Positions 16,277-25,160 of a DNA stretch of 64,000 bases are shown here, in pieces. The notes under the pieces were generated by a model. It saw nothing but the letters and a program-made list of their open reading frames with translations, made no database searches and was not told the DNA's origin. Every line of letters starts with the position of its first letter. Positions within the stretch are counted from its first letter, which is position 1. Location: the NCBI GenBank assembly GCA_035358715.1, contig DAOPPX010000003.1, positions 17,886 through 81,885 of the forward strand, given 5' to 3'. The stretch is from UBA8199 sp035358715. Its GTDB lineage: Bacteria > Verrucomicrobiota > Verrucomicrobiia > Limisphaerales > UBA8199. The position numbers and the translations under genes were made by a program.

Positions 16277-17620
16277 TCACCTGACCACCACGGCAACACC
16301 GAACTGCCGAACAGCGTTTTGTTGGATGAATGCCTTGACCTTGTCGAGTTTGCCCGTGATGTCGTGGTCATCCCGTTCCGCGAACACGCCAACTCCATCA
16401 TACTCGTAAGCCAATGTCAGCCCCAGACCATCAGCAAAGCCGTAAAGGGCTGGGTCGAGCATCAACGGCCCTTCGTATTCTTCCGTGATGAGCCTGCCAG
16501 TGATACGTCGGTCCTCCATCGCGGTCCATACTCTGGCCATCTCCGGAAATCGTCTTTGGAACCACGCCTCCAACCTTCGGTTGTCCGTCCGGTTGGTTCG
16601 GCCATCGGTCCTCCGTTTGTATTGTCTCGCACCATTCAGCCACGAGTTGAGGCAGTCCTTGAAATCTGCTCTTGGCGTGGTGATACCGGCTTCCCTGACA
16701 ATCGCGTCCCGCGGGTCTGTATCGTGGTCGGTGAAAAGGCCGGTCCATTCCCGATGCTCCCTTTCCAAGTCAACCCGGTTGACCGCCACGCCGAGTTTCG
16801 CGTCAATGGCCGCGGCTTCGTTGGTATAGAACTCCCACAGCAATCGGCCAAGGAAAGTCGGGTGACAGGCTCGGACGTCCAAGGTCGCGACGTAGGGCCT
16901 GCCACGGAAAAGAGCGAACTGCCGGTATTTACTGGAGAGGCCAACGAACTCGTGATAGATGCGGCCTTCCTTAATCTCTAAGTTACCAAAATCCCGCCTC
17001 ACGATGGCCAGCAGATGGTGAAGGGCGGAGTTGAAACGTCCCGGCTCCTCCCGTTCGTCTCGCCGTAGTTGTGCGAGCACCGCATCCACGTCGAACTCCA
17101 CCGAGCGATTGAAGCCGTCAATGATTTGCTTGATTGGCTCCTCGTAAGCCTTCAGCGTCATCTTACGCTTGGAAATGGCCACCTGATTTCGTCGCCGGGT
17201 TTGCGGGTCCTTCAGCAAATGGTAGAGCCACTGAAAGATGCCACCGGTCACCAGCCTGCGGCCCACGTCCGTAATTGCGAAGTTGCGGCATTCGCCCTCT
17301 GCGAACGCGTTTGCTGGTGGCCGATACGGAGTGAAGGTGAGCAAGCCAAGGTCCCTGAGAGCGTCGCGGTAATGCGTGTGCGAGTGCCGGAATGACCGAA
17401 ACCGGCTTTCGATGTCCCTGTAGTCCCAAGTCACGGGCTTGCCATCGTTCCGTTCCACTGCGGCGTCAATCGCTCGTAGCCAGTATTGAGCTGTGTTGAT
17501 GGCCTCCGGCTTCGCTTGGAAGAGAGGATGCTTGATGAGCAGGTCAAAGAGGTCCTTGCTTACCTTGACCCTGTCCCAAACGCGATAAGGTGAGTTGTCT
17601 GGTGCTTGACCATTAGCCAT
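16277..17620 (-). CDS. Putative family-A-polymerase-like element protein
   Basis: 447 aa. No family is certain, but the C-terminal half carries motifs spaced like family A (Pol I/TV-Pol-type) polymerases. A possible motif A is LDVRACHPTFLGRLL. A motif B-like RADFKDCLNSWLNG has R-x3-K and K-x8-G spacing exactly as in Pol I (R754, K758, G767). A motif C-like YEYDGVGVF follows. The N-terminal ~200 residues are basic and helical (TRRRNQVAISKRKM). The role would be replication or gap filling of the element; this is inference. It is flanked by 29-bp inverted repeats, and an internally deleted homolog lies at 27144-28115 in opposite orientation. Confidence 0.5.
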   Translation of the reverse strand: MANGQAPDNSPYRVWDRVKVSKDLFDLLIKHPLFQAKPEAINTAQYWLRAIDAAVERNDGKPVTWDYRDIESRFRSFRHSHTHYRDALRDLGLLTFTPYRPPANAFAEGECRNFAITDVGRRLVTGGIFQWLYHLLKDPQTRRRNQVAISKRKMTLKAYEEPIKQIIDGFNRSVEFDVDAVLAQLRRDEREEPGRFNSALHHLLAIVRRDFGNLEIKEGRIYHEFVGLSSKYRQFALFRGRPYVATLDVRACHPTFLGRLLWEFYTNEAAAIDAKLGVAVNRVDLEREHREWTGLFTDHDTDPRDAIVREAGITTPRADFKDCLNSWLNGARQYKRRTDGRTNRTDNRRLEAWFQRRFPEMARVWTAMEDRRITGRLITEEYEGPLMLDPALYGFADGLGLTLAYEYDGVGVFAERDDHDITGKLDKVKAFIQQNAVRQFGVAVVVR

Positions 17621-17641
17621 TCATTTACCCTAAACTATACT

Positions 17642-17670
17642 CCCTCCATTATGCCACCACAAAGGTAAAC
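17642..17670 (-). repeat. Right inverted repeat, upstream of the polymerase-like gene
   Basis: Reverse complement of 16207-16235 (28 of 29 bp). It lies 22 nt before the ATG. In the sister element, GATTACCTTTCCGGTGG (27094-27110) is found at the same 33-nt distance from GGTGG to the start codon. This half is therefore conserved and may be an operator or promoter part as well as a module end. Confidence 0.8.
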
Positions 17671-17686
17671 ACCATCCAGCCGCACG

Positions 17687-17712
17687 AAAAACCCCGAACC
17701 GAAGTCCGGGGT
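17687..17712 (-). terminator. Rho-independent terminator
   Basis: On the minus strand ACCCCG...CGGGGT forms a 6-bp GC-rich stem followed directly by TTTTT. It ends the integrase-proximal transcript just after the 134-aa gene (stop at 17735). Confidence 0.7.
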
Positions 17713-17734
17713 CTGCTGGTATTGGCTCGGGCGA

Positions 17735-18139
17735 TTACGCTGCGGCCTTCATCCCGTATTTGCCATCGGCCAACGCGAACACTGCCTTGGCTCCGGTGGA
17801 CTTCTTCTTCAGTACGTTCTTGATTTTCCACGACGTGAAGGCATCGCCGACTGCCGCAATGATTTCGTCAGCCGTCAGCGGCTTACCCTTGGCAGTGAGC
17901 ACTTCGGCAATCTTGGTCTCAGCCTTTGGCTTCATCGGTTGCGGCTTCCACTCCGGGTCCAGTTGTCGGACCTCGGCGTCGAGGGCCACCAGTTCCGCCC
18001 TCATCTCCGCGTATCGGTCTTTAAGGGGCTGGGCCAGAGCGACCCGCTGCTGGTTCAAGGCTTGGATTTTCGCGTTGATGTCGGCCAGTGCCGCTTGGGC
18101 GTTTTTGCTTCCAGTTCGGTCTACTGATATGTTTTTCAT
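17735..18139 (-). CDS. Coiled-coil/winged-helix-like element protein
   Basis: 134 aa from ATG at 18139 (MKNISVDRTGSKNAQAAL); longer upstream starts run into the integrase 3' end and lack homology. Residues ~10-60 form a coiled coil (ADINAKIQALNQQRVALAQPL). Residues ~75-134 look like a small winged-helix or HTH domain (KPLTADEIIAAVGDAFTSWKIKN, K-rich turn, FALADGKYGM). The homolog at 28130-28540 is very similar, and both lie just downstream of the integrase. A directionality factor or regulator is plausible but unproven. Confidence 0.65.
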   Translation of the reverse strand: MKNISVDRTGSKNAQAALADINAKIQALNQQRVALAQPLKDRYAEMRAELVALDAEVRQLDPEWKPQPMKPKAETKIAEVLTAKGKPLTADEIIAAVGDAFTSWKIKNVLKKKSTGAKAVFALADGKYGMKAAA

Positions 18140-18207
18140 ATTGGCAGGGCTTGTCCCACGGGACCGCAAACCCGGCAACAGCCAAGGAGCGAATAGTTGA
18201 GCCACGG

Positions 18208-19320
18208 CTAAAACGTGAGCCGGTTGGCCATCTTCCGCATATGCTCCCGGTTCAAGTGGCCGTAGGTTTTCCCGATGAGCACGCCGCCATCCTTGTGCCC
18301 GACCCACTTGGCGATGGTCATATAGTCAATGCCCGTCATCACGCAGGTTGAGATGAAGTAGTGGCGGCACAAATGAAGGGTGAAATCCGGCAACCCCACA
18401 ACCCGGCGAACCCCTTCAACCATTTTCTGAAACGACTGAACGGCGGTCTTTGTCCGGTGCGGTTTGCCCAAACGGTATGACGGGAAGAGATACGGAACCC
18501 CCTGAATCGCTTTGGCCTTCATACACAGCAGGTGGTTTTCCAAATTGCGGCTGAAGTCAACGCGACGGCTTTCAAAGTTCTTTGTCGTGTCCCCCTGAAA
18601 CACCAATTGCCGGTTTTGCCAATCCACATTTTCCCATTTCAGATTCGCCACTTCGGATTTACGCCCACCTGTGAACATTAAAAGCAGGAGGAAGTCGGCA
18701 AACTGTTCCCCTGTAATGGGGTGGTTTCGCAGGGCTTCGGTTCCAATCCTGAGAAGGTCATCCGTCGAGAACAACCTTCGCTCTACGGACTTCACCTTTA
18801 ACGGCGTGATACCGTCGAACGGCAGCTTCTGGATGTATCTTTCCGTTCTCGCCAGCTTCAACACCGCCCGAAGGGCTTTGACGTGATGATTGGCCGTAGT
18901 CGGCGACAACCCCCTTTCGAGCATCTTCCCGCGATAGGAGAGGATTTGACGCGACGTGATTTTGCTGATTTTCATGTCCGCCCCCAAAAACTTTTCCCAG
19001 TGCTTCAGGCAATTGTCTTCACGAATCGCCGACACCTTGGACCTGCCCGACACCTTCCGGTAATGCTCACGGAACGTTTTGAAATCCGGCGCTGAACGCG
19101 TGCTGGCGATTTCTCCGTCCTTGATTCCCTTCAACACGTCATACATCGCTTTGACGGCTTCCGTTCGGCTGGCTGCGCCGTTCAACCGGATGCGGTTGTT
19201 CCTTTTGATTCCGGTTTCAGGGTCAACCACCATCGCCTGAACGTAGAAGGAGCCGTTTCGCTGCCACAGCCCGCGGACCCTTCGGCGTGAACCGTCGAAT
19301 ACCTTTTGGAATGACTTCAC
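18208..19320 (-). CDS. int: Tyrosine integrase of element A
   Basis: 370 aa. Tyrosine recombinase with N-terminal arm-binding region, core-binding domain (about 80-175) and catalytic domain. Catalytic residues: Arg in FTGGRKSEVANLKW, Lys in GDTTKN, HLCRH (His-x-x-Arg), His in WVGHKDGG and Tyr in GKTYGHLN. It would recombine the tRNA-Arg att sites. Its start lies next to ACCAGAACA arm repeats and 109 bp from the att copy at 19429. The second integrase at 28607 is nearly the same, with differences spread evenly. Confidence 0.96.
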   Translation of the reverse strand: MKSFQKVFDGSRRRVRGLWQRNGSFYVQAMVVDPETGIKRNNRIRLNGAASRTEAVKAMYDVLKGIKDGEIASTRSAPDFKTFREHYRKVSGRSKVSAIREDNCLKHWEKFLGADMKISKITSRQILSYRGKMLERGLSPTTANHHVKALRAVLKLARTERYIQKLPFDGITPLKVKSVERRLFSTDDLLRIGTEALRNHPITGEQFADFLLLLMFTGGRKSEVANLKWENVDWQNRQLVFQGDTTKNFESRRVDFSRNLENHLLCMKAKAIQGVPYLFPSYRLGKPHRTKTAVQSFQKMVEGVRRVVGLPDFTLHLCRHYFISTCVMTGIDYMTIAKWVGHKDGGVLIGKTYGHLNREHMRKMANRLTF

Positions 19321-19326
19321 CCTTCA

Positions 19327-19375
19327 ACCAGAACAGGGACCAGAACAACTGGCCAGCGTCAGGAAGGGGAATCGG
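19327..19375 (+). promoter_or_regulatory. Putative integrase arm sites, right end of element A
   Basis: ACCAGAACA at 19327-19335 and 19339-19347 (12 bp apart), then AAGGGGAATCGG at 19364-19375. Same order and orientation as the left-end set at 11909-11965. It also overlaps the region where the integrase promoter must lie. Confidence 0.6.
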
Positions 19376-19428
19376 GGATGCTCTTGGCCGGGAATACCTT
19401 GTGGCACATTGGTTTTATCGTCGGGCCT

Positions 19429-19474
19429 CCTCCGGAGCCGAAGGTTGAGAGTTCGACCCTCTCCTCGCGTACCA
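19429..19474 (+). repeat. Internal att copy (3' half of tRNA-Arg)
   Basis: Identical to 11765-11810 over 46 bp including the encoded CCA. The 50 bp to its left are shared with the sequence left of the 29828 copy, showing both are integrase-proximal ends of related elements. It has no 5' tRNA half and so is not a functional tRNA. Confidence 0.9.
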
Positions 19475-19652
19475 TCTTTTTGGCGGCTTTATTGAGGTTT
19501 TCAGCGGAATTAAGGAATCAGAGGAGGGTTTTTCGCCGGCTTTGTTGGCCACTTTGTTGGCTTTTTTTCTTGTTTGGGACTGTTGGTTTCGGTAGATTTC
19601 AGGTGGTTGCAATCGGACCGAAAACTGATCACCAACACGGAAAAGAGGAATT

Positions 19653-21860
19653 ATGCACCTTGAAATGCGAACCGAAGCCAACGGAGACGTGCGCCGAATT
19701 TGGTATGGGCGGTTCATGGTCAATGGCAGGCGCGAGTGCGTGAACCTCGGCGTCAAGATGACGGGGACGCCCCCGGCGTCGGGGCGGCTGCGGGACCGCG
19801 GGGACGCGGCGTTCGAGCAGTCGCGGGGGGCGGCGGCGCTGCGGCTGAAACAGGTGGCAGCCGAGGCGCGAACCGTGCGGGACTCGGCGCGGCTGGTCGA
19901 GAGGTTATACGCTCTCAAGACGGGCAAAGAGGTGCGGGAGGTGAAGCTGTCGGAGCTGGAGACAGAGTGGGCCGGGCTGGCGCGCCGACGGGCGCTCGCG
20001 GACAAGTACGCGCGGGAAGGGCGGAAGACGTTGGGGCGGCTGGTGGCGTTCGTGCGGTCGCGCAATCGGCGAGCAACGGACCTGGCGCACGCGGACCCGG
20101 AGACCGTGGCCGCATTCATGCAGGCCGAGAAGGATCGGGGGGTTAGCGGACGGACGTGGAACAAGAAGCTGAAGCTGCTGCGGTCGGCATTCAGACATTT
20201 GTTGCCGAGCGGCGCGCCTAATCCGTTCGACCGGCTGGTGACGCGGGAGGAGGCAATGGTGTTCCGGCAGCCGTTCACGGCGGCAGAATTGAGGGCCATC
20301 CTGGAAGCCGCGAAGGACGACGATTTTATCCGGCCAATCATTGTGACGGGCATGTGCACGGCCATGCGCCGGGGCGATTGCTGCCTGCTCAAGTGGAAGG
20401 ACGTGGACTTGCGGGGCGGGTTCGTGACGGTCAAGACGGCGAAGACGGGCGGGACGGTGAGCATCCCGATTTTTGGCCGGCTGCGGGATGAACTCGCGAA
20501 GAGGGCGGAGAAGGCGGCTAAAAAGCTGAAAACTGGAAAGCTGAAGGCTGAAATCAGGGGGCCGGGGGTTGGTGAGGGAGCGGCTCGCTCGGAGAGCAAG
20601 GCCTATCACGGAGAGGGCTTCGTGTTCCCTGAGGCGGCAGCGATGTATCGTTCGAATCCTGACGGCATCACGCGGCGGGTGAAACAGGTGCTGTGGGCGG
20701 CCTTAGCGGGCGGGGGGGCTCCGGCGCGCAAAGGGGTGGAGGTGCCGGCCGAGGAGGTGCGGCGGCGTGGCGAGGCTTACCTGGCCGGGCTGCCCGCGGG
20801 AGAGCGCACGGAGCGCCTGGTGCGGGTGTTCGGCCTTTACATGGACGGGGGCAGCGTGGATCAGGTTGCCAAGGCCGCCGGCGTGAGCCAGAGTTCCGTT
20901 TCGGTTTATCTGAATGAGATCGCGGCGGCGATCGGGTGCGGGGTGGTGCGGTGGCAGGCTGGCGCGGGCAGCGTGGCCAGGGCTCTGAAGGCGGACGATT
21001 CGGTGTTGCGCTCGGCGCGAGCGGGCGGGCTGAGGCGCGCCAGTGTGCGGGACTTCCACAGTCTGCGCGTGACCTGGGTGACGCTGGCTTTGTCGGCGGG
21101 TGTGCCGTTGGAACTGGTGCAGCGGGTGCGCGCAGCGATCAGGCATTCCCGCTTCGGCAGCGACTCGGACACGTACAAAGACAAGTTTCTCAACTGGTGG
21201 ATGGGGCTTGAGTTTTTGGCACACGTCAGCCAGGGCGAGAACATCGGACGAACAGTCGCAATCCATGCGAGCGATGCGTTGCTGCAACGATATCTTTATC
21301 GGCTGGTCAGCGATCTGGTGAGGACGCTCAAGGGGCAGCAGATCACCTGGGACGCGGATTTTGCAACGGCATCGGGGGCGGCAACGCTGAATGACTTGGA
21401 ATACCCTGCCGCGCTCAAGTTGCTGCAAACGCCAGCGGCGGCAACGAAGCTGGCCGCCAGTTTTGGGGACAATCCGGTCGCCGGCCTTCGGATTGCCCGC
21501 CTAGCGACGGCCCTTCAAGACCCCAAGAAAACGGCTGATCTTCTGGCTGCGCATCATCGGCATTTGCTGTGGCAGCTTAGCAGGCTGTACCGGATCCGAT
21601 GCTGCATCGTCCACGGCTCCCAGGTCCGGTTCAAACTGCCTTTATTCGCCGCGAATGTGGAATTCTACTTAAAGGAGCTCATAACCGTTTGCTTGCGGGC
21701 GCTCACATTGAATCCCCACGTTGCTTCGTTGCGGGAGGTCTTCCAGCGCGCGGCGTTCGCCCGTCAGCGAGTGGACGGCGAACTGCGGGCAACCCCGCCG
21801 AATCCGGACGCCATCCGTAACGCCGTCTTCAACTCGGTCATAATCCAAGAGAATCCCTGA
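19653..21860 (+). pseudogene. Tyrosine recombinase fused to a HEPN-like domain
   Basis: 735-codon open frame starting at ATG 19653 after AGAGGA. Residues ~1-489 are a tyrosine recombinase: Arg in CTAMRRGDCCLLKWKDV, then an inserted HTH (GSVDQVAKAAGVSQSSVSVYL), then HSLR. The final His and Tyr motifs are missing. From about 21120 the frame continues in an unrelated C-terminal domain with FLNWWMGLEFLAH and RIRCCIVHG, the R-x4-6-H signature of HEPN RNase domains. A deletion has joined two genes in frame. Recombinase activity is surely lost; the HEPN part lacks its own N-terminus. It sits 8 bp before the DUF1156 gene. Confidence 0.7.
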
Positions 21861-21868
21861 GCAACGCC

Positions 21869-23158
21869 ATGACCGATAAACCAAGATTGATTGAGGTCGC
21901 CTTTCCGCTGAAGCAGGCGTCGCTGACGAGCGTGCATGAGAAAAATGTGCGGCATGGGCACATCTCGACGCTGCACATCTGGCCAGCGCGACGGCCACTG
22001 GCGGCGTGCCGGGCGGCGCTGCTCTGCACGCTGTTGCCTGATCCGGGCGACGCGCAGAAGCGGCAGGAACTGCTCGACATGATTGGCGGGAAGGTGGTGA
22101 ACCGCGTCGTCCCGTCGGAGGACGAAGAGGGCAACGCGGTTTCTGAGGAAAAGGAAACGGTAGAGGGTGGCGTCCTGGCGTGGGGCAATGAGAATGCAGC
22201 GGAGATGGATATCTTGCGCGCGGCCATCAAGGAGTTCTACGCCGGCAGCGCCCCTAAGGTGCTGGACCCGTTTGCGGGCGGCGGTGCTATTCCGTTGGAG
22301 GCGATGCGGCTGGGGTGCGAGGTTACGTCGGCAGACCTGAATCCGGTGGCGTGGTTCATCCAGAAATGCACGCTGGATTACCCGCAGCGATTCGCGGGAA
22401 AGAAATGGCCGCTGCCGGGGTTCGTGCGCGAGTGGCCGGATTTTGTGGAGGATTTCATCGCGGGCAAGATGAAGAAGCGGAAGGGCGAGCAGAAACCGCA
22501 TTTCACGGATGCAAAGCAGATTCAACTATTGGCGCTAGAGGATGCGGACCTGGCGTGGCATGTGCGTGCCTGGGGGCGCTGGGTGTTGGAGCGAGCGCGA
22601 CAGGACCTGGCGGCACGCTACCCGATGGCGGACGGCGAACCGACCGTAGCTTACCTGTGGGCGCGCACCGCACGCGACCCGCAAACGACCGGACGGATCC
22701 CGCTACTCAAGACGTTTTGGCTTGGGAAGAAGAAGGGCAAGCGCGCCGCGTTGCTTCCCGTGCCGAAGGCCGACGGCTCGGGCGTGACTTTCAAGCTCCT
22801 GCGTGAAGCAGACCTGGCGCAACCACAACGTGTGGTAGAACAACATGAGTTCTTACAGCGGTGGGAGGTGACCGGAGAAACGCTGGAAGACTTTTTGAAT
22901 GACGGGACGATGAACCGCGCCGGCGTGTGGAGTCCTTGTGGTGGGCGCCCCGGGATCATTGCGCTTACCACGAAGGATGACCTGCCGCGCCAAGGCAACC
23001 AGCGTTTGCTGGGCACGCAAATGGTCGCCGTTGTCGTAGAGCGGAAAGAGCCGAACCGGAAGAGGCCTACAAAGGTGTACAGGTTGCCCAACGAGCAGGA
23101 GATCTCGGCGGCAGTGGTGGCCGAGCAACCTGAAGACGGAACTGCCGCGCGTGATTGA
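21869..23158 (+). pseudogene. DUF1156-type adenine methyltransferase, 3' truncated
   Basis: 429 aa. The N-terminal DUF1156 domain is clear (EVAFPLKQASLTSVHEKNVR, HIWPARRPLAACRAALL), followed by the SAM-binding motif VLDPFAGGGAIPLEAMRLG (about residues 130-150). Full-length members of this family (COG1743) are about twice as long and contain a DPPY motif, which is absent here. The frame leaves the family after RLPNEQEISAA near 23118 and stops at once in DUF499 sequence. DUF1156 and DUF499 genes are known defence-island neighbours; this one is presumably inactive. Confidence 0.8.
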
Positions 23159-25118
23159 CGCGCAGAAGGCAGCGGCCGGGACGTTGAACGGGCGGGAGGT
23201 GGAGGCGGCGTGCGTGGCGGCATTCATCTACTCGCAACCGATCGGGGAGCAGGCGGAGGTAGGGGATTTGCGGTGGCTGGTGGGGCCGACGTGCGACCTG
23301 CCGGCGGTGTTCAACAACGGGCTGATCGCCTGGGCGAACAGCTCGTGGTATTTGGAGGAAACGGACGCGACGGAGCCGACGACGAATGTTCCGAAGTATT
23401 GGCGGCTGGGACCGAAACCCAACCTCAACCAGGTCCACCACAGTTACAAGATCAAGGCCCTGAGCGTGGCCAGGAGCAAGTTCGATGAATTGGCGAAGAA
23501 ATGCACCCCGCTCAAAGAGGGGTGTGACCAAGAGGGGATCAAGTTCCACAATCATCCGCCCTCGCCGGCGGACGTAGAGGATGACGGTCTGTTTCGGCTG
23601 GTGGTGCTGGGGGCGGATCATGCCGGACAGCCGGGGATGAAACCGTTGGCAAGCGCGGAAGCGTACTTGCGGACGCACTCGTCGCCGACGGACAACCGCA
23701 CTTGTCAGAACGTGGTGCTCGTGGTGACGCCCAGCGTGGGCGGATTGCAGCAGGCGGAACAGCAAGTGGCCGAGTGGCTGGCGTGGCAAGAAATCAAGGG
23801 CTCGAAAGATTTCAAGGATTACGAAGCGCACGTAAAGGAGATGGTGAACAAGCGCGAGCGCTTGGCGAAGCAGGCGGCGGAAACGGCGGTGAAGAACGCC
23901 TTCGAGCTGGCGCTGCACGTAGACAAGACCGGGGCGGTACAGGTTAAGAAATTTACGATGGGGGCACAGGCGTTGTTCCCGACCCTGCTACAAGAAAAAG
24001 ACCTTCGGCTGTTCAAGGAGAAGATTGACGCCGAGACGATCATGCCGGGCGGGCCGTACGCCGTTTGGCCAGCGACAGATGACCGCGTACAGGTGAGCGC
24101 GCTTTACCAACAATTTGCCAGGCGGCCTAACTTGCCGAAGCTGTTAAGCCAACAGACCGTGACGAACACGATTGCCGATGCGGTGCAGCGCGGGGTGCTG
24201 GCATTGCGTCACGTGCGGCCGGACGGATCGGAGCAGTGGTTTTGGCGGTCGAAGATAGACGTGGCGGACTGGGAAAAGACGGGCGAGGCGTGTTTGCCGA
24301 AGAAAGCGGCGCTGAACAGCGTTAGCGCGAAAGCGGTGCTGCCGGAAGCGCTGCCAGGGTTATGGCCAGCGGAGCCGAATGGGGTGGAATTGGCGACGGT
24401 GTGCTCCTGGTTCGACGGGGCGCATGCCTTTCAGGAGGTAACGCAACCGGGGTATCCGGCAGAGGCGCGCGCCATTCCGCAGGCGGCCGTGGCTGAGGTC
24501 CACAAGGCCGTGGCCCAGGCCGTTAAGACGGGGGACCTGTGGCTGGTGTTCGGCAATGACAGCGTGTGGCAGGAAGAGCCGACAGCCATTCAACTGGATG
24601 CGAAAGCGAAAGTGTTTCGGCGTCCGGCACCGCTGAGCGCCATCGAGTTGCTGCCGGGCGCGCTGAAGGATGCCTGGAGTACGGGGGCGGAGCCAAAGAC
24701 GACGGTGGCGACGCTTTACGCCGAACTGAAAAAGGCGAGAGGCAATCCGTGGCCGCCAAAGGCATTTATCAGCACGCTGAGCGATGCGCTGGGGCGCGGA
24801 CTGGTGCAGCGAGTTTCGGGCAGCGGTCCGCTCGTGTCGCTGGCCGCGGATGGGAAGGTGGAGCTGGCGGTCAAGGCGAGCGCGCCGGCGCCGGCACCCC
24901 AGCCTGGTGCCGCACCTGGCCGCAGGATGTCGCCGCGAGTGACGCTGTCACCGGCGGAGTTCCAGAACCTGGCAGACGAGGTGGCGACGCTGAGCACGTC
25001 ACTGGCTGGATGTGACGTGCAACTTGAGGTGGCGGTGTCCATCAAGGCGAAGCCCGATACAAAGCTGGATGAGGCGAACAAGCTCCTGGAGAAGATCAAG
25101 GCGGGATGGAAGCTCTGA
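23151..25118 (+). pseudogene. DUF499-type ATPase protein, C-terminal part only
   Basis: 655 codons from GTG 23151; the homologous frame is open from about 23127 (NLKTELPRVIDAQKAAAGTL). The content fits the C-terminal half of DUF499 proteins: WRLGPKPNLNQVHHSYK, a coiled region (VKEMVNKRERLAKQAAETAV) and several winged-helix-like repeats. The N-terminal P-loop ATPase part is missing. The last ~90 residues contain a Pro/Ala linker (APAPAPQPGAAPG) and an alpha/beta tail. Identification of the family is by neighbour logic and weak motif memory, so moderate confidence. Confidence 0.55.
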
Positions 25119-25160
25119 AGAGCGGGCGATGAAACGGTCAGTTCATTCTCAGGAGGAAAC

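Larger units (their letters stand above)
11765..19474. mobile_element. Integrative element A in tRNA-Arg(CCG)
   Basis: Bounded by a perfect 46-bp direct repeat of the tRNA 3' half (11765-11810 and 19429-19474). A tyrosine integrase gene sits at the right end, transcribed inward from the att repeat. ACCAGAACA repeats near both ends look like integrase arm sites. Visibly lower GC than the flanking host genes. Contents: a secreted protein, a serine recombinase with a small repeat protein, a 308-aa unknown, two small coiled-coil proteins, a polymerase-like gene between inverted repeats, a coiled-coil/winged-helix protein and the integrase. No conjugation or capsid genes are seen, so it may be a small satellite-like or mobilisable element. 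Confidence 0.85.

Noticed and set aside
16207..17670. Classical insertion sequence
   Set aside because: Inverted repeats are present, but no DDE transposase motif and no target duplication; kept as an unexplained module.
19429..19474. Second tRNA gene
   Set aside because: Only the 3' half is present; no 5' acceptor or D arm.
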